Source: a virus
Strand: one strand, 5' to 3'
IMG/VR virus record: IMGVR_UViG_3300006802_000044
Coordinates: 1 to 35,858 of that record
Length of the DNA: 35,858 nt
Shown here: piece by piece, positions 29,683 to 35,858 of the stretch
Layout: the number at the start of each line of letters is the position of its first letter
How positions within the stretch are numbered: position 1 is the stretch's first letter
Made by a program: the position numbers and the translations under genes
The notes under the pieces: generated by a model
Database searches by the model: none
The model's input: the letters and a program-made list of their open reading frames with translations, nothing else
What the model was told of the DNA's origin: nothing

Positions 29683-30107
29683 TCAACGGCCCGCAGGTGG
29701 GCCATTGGACAGCAGCGCAAACCGATGGCGCTTTTTGGCCAGATCGGTCCGTTGCAATTGGGCTCGAGCATGACGGGCGCCTGGTCGCCGGCACAATTTT
29801 TGAGATGTGGAACGGCCGATCGGTGGTTTGCCACATCGCCTGGCAAAAGGTAACGCCGACGTATGTGGCAGCCGTGTATGACTATGCCTACAACGTGGCA
29901 AATGTTGATAAGATAATTGGACCGATTTCGAGCAATCATACCCGAGCGCTCAATTTGGTCAGAAAGATGGGGTTTTCAGAGGAAGCGCGGATTAAAAACG
30001 CAGCTCCCGATGGAGACATTGTTTTTATGACGCAGACACCCGATCGGTGTCGTTTTATTGAGGCTCGGTATGGGCAAAAAATCACCGGCACCGCCGCCAG
30101 CGCCTGA
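29667..30107 (+). CDS. GNAT-like acetyltransferase fold protein
   Basis: The protein has 146 residues from ATG 29667, overlapping the hub gene by 16 bases. The layout AIGLEHDGRLVAGTIFEMWN, VCHIAWQKVTPTYVAAVYDY, IIGPISSNHTRALNLVRKMG, FSEEARIKNAAPDGDIVFM has the strand/helix order of GNAT domains, including the late N..AL...KMGF motif. Proteins of this kind are found in the tail/ejection cluster of many podoviruses; T7 gp13 occupies a similar place. Enzymatic activity is uncertain. Confidence 0.72.
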   Translation: MGWNIVNGPQVGHWTAAQTDGAFWPDRSVAIGLEHDGRLVAGTIFEMWNGRSVVCHIAWQKVTPTYVAAVYDYAYNVANVDKIIGPISSNHTRALNLVRKMGFSEEARIKNAAPDGDIVFMTQTPDRCRFIEARYGQKITGTAASA

Positions 30108-32391
30108 TTACGCAACCCTTGCGATCAAGCAGGGTGAGGCCAATTTGGCCGCCGCGAAACAATCGGCGTACATGTCCAACCCGAATATTTATTCGCCAAC
30201 CGGCTCGCAAACGGTTTCGTGGACCAAAACGCCAACTGTTGATACCGAGGCTTACAACAAGGCATTAGCCGATTGGCGCAACAACGCATACCAGAACGAG
30301 CAATACGGCGTCCCGCAACCGACGCAAGAGCAATATACGTCCTACATCGAGCAGCCGACCGTTACGCAAACGGTAAGTGCCGATGCGCAAGCGGCAATTC
30401 GAGCGCAAGAGCTTGCCGACAAATACATGTCGCAAGCCGCTGCCGGCGCTGCCCAAGGTCTTGGAAACCTCGGCATTGCATCAGCGTTTAGTCCAAGCAA
30501 CATTCCGGCGTTGCAGTACGGGCCAACGGTGCCTTTCGGCAACGTCATTTCGCCATACGACATTACGACACAAGGATCGGCGCAGGGCGTTAACGCCATC
30601 CAGGGTGCGGCAATCACGCCTTCCTCGCAGCTAGCTGCTCAGCAAGCCACGACGAACGTTACGCCGTATGCGGCTGCAATGGCGCCAGGCGCGCAATCAT
30701 TTGGGGTTGCTGGCGCAGGGCCCGCGGCGCAACAGCTGCAACAATTTCAATACGGTGGTCCAGGTGTTCAGCAGGGCCCGTCTGCCGGCATGTATGGGTT
30801 AGCCGGCGCTGGCCCGCAGGGTTTGAATTTGCAGGGCTTGGACCTGTCGGGAATCGGTGGGCCGAGCCAAGCATTGCAACAAGGCCAATTCGGCCAGGCC
30901 GCGCAGTACATTCCGCAAGAGGATCTGCAGCGGCAGATCGATGTGTCGGGGTTGCCGCAAGCGCCGACCAATGCCGGCATGACTGCTCAACAGGCAATTT
31001 TGTCGCGATTATCGCCGCAGCTGATGGGCGAACGTCAGCAGCTGCAAACACAACTTATTAACCAGGGTTTACGTCCTGGCGGCGAAGCGTACAACGCCGC
31101 GATGATGGGCCAGGCGCAAAAGGAAAACGATTTGATGCTGCAGGCGGCAGCGCAAGGCATCAGCATTGACCAAGCCGCGCGTCAGCAAGCATTTAACGAA
31201 CAGCAATCGCGCGCCATGTTTGCCAACCAGGCCGCATTGTCTGGCTTTGGCATGGGCATGGAGCAAGCTGGCTTGTACAACACCGGCCTGGGTCAAAACG
31301 TACAAAACGCATTGGCTGTCCAGGGCGCGCAAAACCAAGCGCAGCAACAGGCTTTCCAACAGCGGTTGCAAGCGGGTGAGTTTGGCCGAGAAGCACAGCT
31401 CGCATCGTTTGGCACTCAACAGCAAGCGCAACAGGCTCAAAACCAAGCGATTGGCCAAAACTTTGAGCAAGCCATTGCGGCAAATCAAGCTCAAAACGCT
31501 GCCCAAGCGCAGGCATATCAGCAAGCATTGGCAGGCCAAGGCTTTAACCGCGAAGCATTGCTTGCGCAATTTGGCATGGGCCAACAGGCGCAGCAACTTG
31601 CCAACCAGGCTATTGCGCAAAATTACGGGCAATCGTTGCAGCAAACCGAAGCGCAAAACGCAGCGTTGCAACAGCAATTTGCTCAGCAAATGGCGGCGCA
31701 AGAAGCGCGCAACCAGGCCGCGGCGCAAAATTACGCGCAACTGATGGGCGGCACGGCAGCCGAAAATGCGGCGCGTCAGCAGATCTTCGATCAAACGATG
31801 GCGCAACAGCAGCTGGCCAACCAAGCGGTTGCACAGCGTCAACAGGCGTTGATGGATTACTACGGCGCTCAAAATGCTGCGCAACAGCAGGCGTATCAAC
31901 AGGCGATGGCTCGAGCGCAGTTCCAAAACACGGCAGCGCAACAGGCACTGGCGCAACAAGCGGCTATTCGCTCGATTCCGGTCAACGAAATTAGCGCGCT
32001 GTTGTCGGGCGGCCAGGTCAACATCCCGCAATTCCAGGGTTACAGCGGCGTATCAGTCGCACCAGCTCCGATTTTCCAGGGAGGCCAAGCGCAAGATGCC
32101 TCGGCAATGCAGCGTTACGGTATTGCAGCCAACCAGGCGGCGAGCAACGCATCGGGTTTGTTTGGTTTGGCGGGTCAGATCGGCAGCGCGGCGATTTTGG
32201 CATCCGACCGCCGGTTGAAATCCAACATCGTGCGCATCGGCACTCACCCGCTCGGCATCGGCATTTACGAATACGACATATTCGGCCAACGTCAGCGCGG
32301 CGTAATGGCGCAAGAGGTTGAGCAAGTGTTGCCGGAGGCGGTGGTTGAACACCCGGCCGGCTTCAAGATGGTTAACTACGGCTTACTGTGA
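30070..32391 (+). CDS. Gln/Ala-rich virion protein with C-terminal S74 chaperone domain
   Basis: The protein has 773 residues. ATG 30070 is chosen with GAGG 8 bases upstream; a TTG 4 codons earlier is less likely. N-terminus MGKKSPAPPPAPDYATLAIK, then a long Gln/Ala-rich helical region (about 320-640) of imperfect repeats (AQNQAQQQAFQQ, FGREAQLASFG). The last 62 residues are a peptidase S74/intramolecular chaperone domain: SDRRLKSNI with Ser712 and Lys717 five apart, as in the known Ser-Lys dyad, and GVMAQEVEQVLPEAV near the end. Self-cleavage before Ser712 would release the tip. A needle, fibre or ejection protein is possible. Confidence 0.85.
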   Translation: MGKKSPAPPPAPDYATLAIKQGEANLAAAKQSAYMSNPNIYSPTGSQTVSWTKTPTVDTEAYNKALADWRNNAYQNEQYGVPQPTQEQYTSYIEQPTVTQTVSADAQAAIRAQELADKYMSQAAAGAAQGLGNLGIASAFSPSNIPALQYGPTVPFGNVISPYDITTQGSAQGVNAIQGAAITPSSQLAAQQATTNVTPYAAAMAPGAQSFGVAGAGPAAQQLQQFQYGGPGVQQGPSAGMYGLAGAGPQGLNLQGLDLSGIGGPSQALQQGQFGQAAQYIPQEDLQRQIDVSGLPQAPTNAGMTAQQAILSRLSPQLMGERQQLQTQLINQGLRPGGEAYNAAMMGQAQKENDLMLQAAAQGISIDQAARQQAFNEQQSRAMFANQAALSGFGMGMEQAGLYNTGLGQNVQNALAVQGAQNQAQQQAFQQRLQAGEFGREAQLASFGTQQQAQQAQNQAIGQNFEQAIAANQAQNAAQAQAYQQALAGQGFNREALLAQFGMGQQAQQLANQAIAQNYGQSLQQTEAQNAALQQQFAQQMAAQEARNQAAAQNYAQLMGGTAAENAARQQIFDQTMAQQQLANQAVAQRQQALMDYYGAQNAAQQQAYQQAMARAQFQNTAAQQALAQQAAIRSIPVNEISALLSGGQVNIPQFQGYSGVSVAPAPIFQGGQAQDASAMQRYGIAANQAASNASGLFGLAGQIGSAAILASDRRLKSNIVRIGTHPLGIGIYEYDIFGQRQRGVMAQEVEQVLPEAVVEHPAGFKMVNYGLL

Positions 32392-32402
32392 GGATTACCT
32401 AA

Positions 32403-32849
32403 ATGGATGGATTTACCCCCGATCGTAAGCCGCAACAAATGGCGCGCATGTTGGCGGCCCAAGAGCGCAATTTGTCGCTCAACAGCCCTGGCAACAACAT
32501 GCAAAACGTGCCGCAACCGAATTTGATGTATTCGGGCGCGACGCCAAACGTTAATCCTGGCATTCCGCCGCAGGCCATGAATTTCAATGGTCCGCCGCAA
32601 GCTCGCCAGGGCGGTATGCCAATGGGTTACGGTCCGCCGATCCGAGGCATGGGACAGCCGCAAATGGGGCCACCGCCGCAAGGCATGCCCCAGGGAATGC
32701 GTCCGCCGATGCCGCGCGGAGGAATGTCGCCGCAAATCGGCGGCATGATGCAACCTCGAGGCCCAGGCGCCCGCGGTTACCCGCCGAGCCCTGGGATGGT
32801 GACGCCGCAGGGCGGGGCTTACCGGGGAGATTTTGAGAATGCCAGTTAA
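32403..32849 (+). CDS. Pro/Gly/Met-rich low-complexity protein
   Basis: The protein has 148 residues, with AGGA 8 bases before the ATG. After MDGFTPDRKPQQMARMLAAQ the sequence becomes repetitive (GPPIRGMGQPQMGPPPQGMP and similar), probably disordered. Proteins like this occur in podovirus ejection clusters, where they may fill the head core or coat the ejected complex. It overlaps the next gene by 11 bases. Confidence 0.7.
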   Translation: MDGFTPDRKPQQMARMLAAQERNLSLNSPGNNMQNVPQPNLMYSGATPNVNPGIPPQAMNFNGPPQARQGGMPMGYGPPIRGMGQPQMGPPPQGMPQGMRPPMPRGGMSPQIGGMMQPRGPGARGYPPSPGMVTPQGGAYRGDFENAS

Positions 32850-34104
32850 AAAAACATTTACGACGCCATACGAGGACGAACGCGCAAAAGCGGAGCGTCA
32901 GCGTCGGCTTGCGGAAATGATGCAGCAGCAAGCGTTTGCGCCAGACGGTGAAACGCCGACGTACCAGGGATTTCGCGCGCAGCCATCGATCGCTAACGCA
33001 TTGTCGAAAGTGCTTGCCGCGTATACGTCCAAAAAGCTGGGCGAAAAAGCTGACGCCGCAGAGGCCGCAGCTCGCCAGGCAGATCTGCAGGCATTTCAGC
33101 AGCTGCGATCGGATCTCGGCCCGCAAACTCGCTCGATCACGGGCGAAGCGTTGCCCAGCCAGGACTTTGCCGGCATTGCCAGTGCGTATCAGCCAGACAT
33201 TTCGCAGCAGGCCCAGGTCGAAACTGTCATGCCGTCTGCGCAAGAGCGGTCAGAGCGGTTATTCCAGGCCGCGGTGTCGCCTGGATCGCCCACTGCAGCT
33301 CGATATGCGCAGCTGATGCTATCGCGCGAGCCCAATGTCAGCGTCGAAGCGCTGATGGAAGCGTCGCCCGAAAGCGCTGCCGAATTCAAACGCACGGGCG
33401 ATTACACGGTGCTGCGCAAACCGCCGGCAGAAACCAAATTGCCGACCAGCGCGCAAGAATTTCTCTTGGCATCGACTAACCCAGAATTTGGCAAATGGCT
33501 CATTACGCAAAAACGTGCGGGTGCGTCAAATGTGGATGTTCGGTATGGCGCGCCAGAAAAAGGCATTAACACAGCTGGCCAAGAAGTGTTTTTCCAACCT
33601 AATCCGAAAGGCGGCGCGCCGGTCATCATTCCTGGCGTTGCGCCGGTGCCGACAGCCACAACGGAAGGCCAGGCCAAAGAGCGCGGGTTTGCTGACCGTA
33701 TGGCGGAATCTTCGCCAGTGTTTGACACCATTGGTGCGCCATCGTTTGTTTCTCGGGGCAAGGCAGGGTTACCCGGCGGCGTTGGCAATCCGTTGTTAAC
33801 ACCCGAAAACCGGCAATTTTTGCAGGCCGAGCGCAATTTCATTAACGCAACGTTGCGCCGTGAGTCGGGTGCGACGATTCAACCGCATGAATTTGCGGAA
33901 GCGCGTCAACAGTACATTCCGCAGCCGGGCGACGATGAAAAAACGCTCGAAATGAAACGCAGAAACCGTGAGACAGTCGCTGCAAACGTGGCCGGTGGGG
34001 CAGGCAGGGGTTACAAATTGCCGCCGCTGAGGCCGCCAGAGGGCGTTTCGCCGATGGAATGGGCGGAAATGACCATTGAGGAGCGTCGGAGGTTTTCGCG
34101 ATGA
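32839..34104 (+). CDS. Ejection/internal virion protein candidate
   Basis: The protein has 421 residues. ATG 32839 has GGGGAG about 12 bases upstream. The N-terminus is a charged helix (PYEDERAKAERQRRLAEMMQ), then IANALSKVLAAYTSKKLGEK, AEAAARQADLQAFQQLRSDL. Middle blocks (SPGSPTAARYAQLMLSREPN; ASPESAAEFKRTGDYTVLRK) and a C-terminal ATLRRESGATIQPHEFAEAR, QQYIPQPGDDEKTLEMKRRN motif are typical of proteins encoded in the podovirus ejection module. The function is assigned by context. It overlaps the next gene (ATGA). Confidence 0.7.
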   Translation: MPVKKTFTTPYEDERAKAERQRRLAEMMQQQAFAPDGETPTYQGFRAQPSIANALSKVLAAYTSKKLGEKADAAEAAARQADLQAFQQLRSDLGPQTRSITGEALPSQDFAGIASAYQPDISQQAQVETVMPSAQERSERLFQAAVSPGSPTAARYAQLMLSREPNVSVEALMEASPESAAEFKRTGDYTVLRKPPAETKLPTSAQEFLLASTNPEFGKWLITQKRAGASNVDVRYGAPEKGINTAGQEVFFQPNPKGGAPVIIPGVAPVPTATTEGQAKERGFADRMAESSPVFDTIGAPSFVSRGKAGLPGGVGNPLLTPENRQFLQAERNFINATLRRESGATIQPHEFAEARQQYIPQPGDDEKTLEMKRRNRETVAANVAGGAGRGYKLPPLRPPEGVSPMEWAEMTIEERRRFSR

Positions 34105-35858
34105 TGACCGATGAGCAACGCCAAGCGTTGGAAGCGGCTCGAGCACGAATCGCCAATCGTCAAGGCGATACAGGCGCACAAAAATCGCGTGGCGATGTTC
34201 AGCGTCAACGTGTCAATCGTGATCTTGTATCCAACCAGGAATTGCTGACGGCCCAGGCCCGCTCAACCGATCCCGAAGCTTTTATGCAGGGCCGGCAAAT
34301 GTCGCCGTATGCCCAAGGCGCTTTAACGGCTGCCCAGGGCGCAACGTTTAATTTTGCCGATGAGCTGGCTGGGTTAGTAAATCCGCGGTATCGAGAAATG
34401 GTCCGCGGCGCGACGGGTCAATTTGGCGCAGATTATCCGATGGGCGCGCCTGCAACCGAATTTGCCGGCGGATTAGTCACGGCGCCGTTTACGGGCGCGT
34501 TATCGCTTGGTCGCGGCGCATCAACGATTGGCAACATTGCTCGTGCTGGCGTCGATTTTGCCGCCCAGGGCGCTTTAAGTGGCGCAGGCGCAGCAAAGGA
34601 AGGGGAAAGGGAACAAGGCGCGTATCAAGGCGGCATGACGGGCGCAATAATGGGCGGTATTGGCACGTTAGGGGCCGATATTTTCCGACGCACCATCGGC
34701 CAGCCCATTTTGTCGCGGTTGCCGCAGGGCGTATTGGGAATGCTTCCCGAAAGTGCCGGCGGCTACAATGTGCGCCCAGATTACGCCAGGGAACGGTTGG
34801 CGCAATTGCTCGAGCAAGACGCGCAAGCTCGGTTGGGAAGCGCTGCAACGCGAGGCCAGGGCGCCGATATTGCGGCGGCCAGGATTCGGAAAATTGGCGG
34901 TGAAGCGCCGATTGCCGCGTCGGGCGAAAACACGCTGGCAGAAATCGATGTGTTGTCGCAAATGCCAGGATCGGCGGCAAAACGGCTCAACATGCAGCGC
35001 CGCCGCATTGAATCGCAGCGCGGACCGGCAATCATTGGCGCAGCAGAAACCATTACCGGCGTTTCTAAATCTGCCGATGACGAATTGCTTGACCTGGCTA
35101 AGCTGCAAGCCGAAAACGCCGGACCGTTGTATCGAACCCTGCAAACGGTTCGATTCCCGGTTGATGCCGATCTGCAAAAGATTTTGGGCCGGGCAAAGCT
35201 TGACCTGGCTGGCGCACAGCGCAGCGCAACGCGGCGCGGCGAACAGGAAACGGCATTGCGCGACCTGGTAGAAGGCGACGAATTGCCGTTTGCCTCGGCC
35301 GATCAGCTAAAGCGCACGTTGTTCGATAAAGCGCGCGCGGCGCGTAAGGCAGGCAGAACAAACGAGGCAATTGATCTCGATGAATTGCGCATCGATTTGG
35401 TCAAAAAACTGGATTCGTTATCGCCCGATTACGCCAAAGCGCGCAGTACGTTTGCCGGATATGCCGAGCTGCAGGAAGCTGTGGAAAAGGGCCAGGGCGC
35501 GTTTTCCGAATCCGCCGAAGCGCTTGGCAAATTAACGCGTGACATGACGCAATCGGAGCTCGATGCGTTTCGGATCGGCGCCATTGATTCATTGCGCAGC
35601 ACAGCAAACACCCAAAGCGGGCAGACACGTTTGCTGAATATGTACAAAGAGCCAGAGCTGCAAGCCAAAATCCGCACAATTTTCGGCAACGATTTCCGCA
35701 AATTCCAAAGTGCAATTTTGGGCCAGGAACAGCTGAAAGCGGTGGAACGCGCTGGCCGCGGCTCGCAAACGTTTGGGCGCGAAGCTCGAGCGGCGGATCA
35801 GAAAGATCAATTCGATATGTTGCAGGCGGCGCAATCGGCCACTACAAACCCGGTTGGC
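34101..35858 (+). CDS. Large ejection-type virion protein, 5' part (ends at 333)
   Basis: The frame runs from ATG 34101 (ATGA overlap) to the window end without a stop: 586 codons, of which the last 41 repeat those at 1-123. With 1-333 it makes about 655 residues. After a charged start (DEQRQALEAARARIANRQGD), residues about 75-200 are rich in Gly/Ala with membrane-like stretches (EFAGGLVTAPFTGALSLGRG; GGMTGAIMGGIGTLGADIF), then a long charged helical region. This fits a podovirus protein injected into the envelope with the DNA. No lysozyme motif was seen. Confidence 0.85.
   Translation, partial: MMTDEQRQALEAARARIANRQGDTGAQKSRGDVQRQRVNRDLVSNQELLTAQARSTDPEAFMQGRQMSPYAQGALTAAQGATFNFADELAGLVNPRYREMVRGATGQFGADYPMGAPATEFAGGLVTAPFTGALSLGRGASTIGNIARAGVDFAAQGALSGAGAAKEGEREQGAYQGGMTGAIMGGIGTLGADIFRRTIGQPILSRLPQGVLGMLPESAGGYNVRPDYARERLAQLLEQDAQARLGSAATRGQGADIAAARIRKIGGEAPIAASGENTLAEIDVLSQMPGSAAKRLNMQRRRIESQRGPAIIGAAETITGVSKSADDELLDLAKLQAENAGPLYRTLQTVRFPVDADLQKILGRAKLDLAGAQRSATRRGEQETALRDLVEGDELPFASADQLKRTLFDKARAARKAGRTNEAIDLDELRIDLVKKLDSLSPDYAKARSTFAGYAELQEAVEKGQGAFSESAEALGKLTRDMTQSELDAFRIGAIDSLRSTANTQSGQTRLLNMYKEPELQAKIRTIFGNDFRKFQSAILGQEQLKAVERAGRGSQTFGREARAADQKDQFDMLQAAQSATTNPVG
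35736..35858. repeat. Right copy of 123-bp terminal direct repeat
   Basis: Identical to 1-123 and in the same reading frame of the ejection-type gene. It indicates that the two ends join. Confidence 0.95.

Noticed and set aside
31069-32031. Antisense ORF of 320 codons in the Gln/Ala-rich gene
   Set aside because: CAG/CAA/GCG repeats give stop-free Leu/Arg-rich antisense; no start signal, no family pattern.
1-35858. Temperate lifestyle, attachment site, CRISPR array or retroelement-based diversification
   Set aside because: No integrase, CI repressor, direct-repeat/spacer pattern or reverse transcriptase was found. A Cro-like gene alone is not enough.

Overview
The window looks like one complete tailed-phage genome cut open at an arbitrary point. 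Bases 1-123 are identical to 35736-35858, and the reading frame that leaves the right end (from 34101) continues exactly in frame at base 1 and stops at 333. The closed unit is therefore about 35,735 bp. No integrase, CI-type repressor, tRNA, CRISPR array or RNA polymerase was seen. The head and neck genes (P22-type portal, separate scaffold, P22 gp4-like and gp10-like neck proteins, no tape measure or tail tube) indicate a podovirus. The lambdoid-style early genes (ERF, YqaJ, NinB, YbcO) point to a proteobacterial host. GC is roughly 55% by eye. The host genus cannot be read from the sequence; many small proteins resemble those common in uncultured aquatic phages.

Layout. (1) 1-6994, plus: end of a large ejection-type protein, a fibre with 20-residue repeats, two further adhesin-like proteins (one a duplicated glycine-rich protein), a 2OG-Fe(II) oxygenase, then lysis (small membrane protein, 3-TM holin, M15 peptidase endolysin). 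(2) 7001-11982, minus: the early operon, almost entirely overlapping start/stop codons. It carries single-strand annealing (ERF), YqaJ exonuclease, an SSB-like acidic-tailed protein, NinB, a winged-helix protein, YbcO nuclease, and several tiny proteins. (3) 10932-12093: a regulatory block with three minus promoters, each overlapped by a 14-bp palindrome (TTTACC..GGTAAA type), a fourth divergent copy in front of a Cro-like HTH gene, and a 16-nt ribosome-binding leader repeated four times. (4) 12267-12654: the only long non-coding stretch, GC-rich and strongly structured, with a minus-strand intrinsic terminator. (5) 12655-17716, plus: a candidate replication protein, two SAM methyltransferases, a VRR-NUC nuclease, a zeta-toxin-like P-loop protein, a DUF5856 protein, small ORFs, and one inserted minus-strand glycosyltransferase. 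(6) 17755-35858, plus: packaging and morphogenesis (small terminase candidate, TerL, portal, scaffold, coat, decoration-like proteins, neck proteins, GNAT-like protein, Q-rich S74 protein, ejection-type proteins), running through the circle junction into region 1.

How it may work together. The Cro-like protein probably binds the four palindromes, shutting off early minus-strand transcription and its own promoter. The early genes supply a recombination pathway (exonuclease, annealing protein, SSB-like, NinB). No polymerase, helicase or primase was recognised, so host replication machinery is presumably recruited, perhaps by the DnaT/O-like protein at 12655 acting at the structured region just upstream. 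The late genes form one continuous plus-strand block around the circle. The most interesting parts are the structured region 12291-12619, the operator/leader regulon, the zeta-toxin-like protein with a membrane-type N-terminus, and the methyltransferase/glycosyltransferase cargo.
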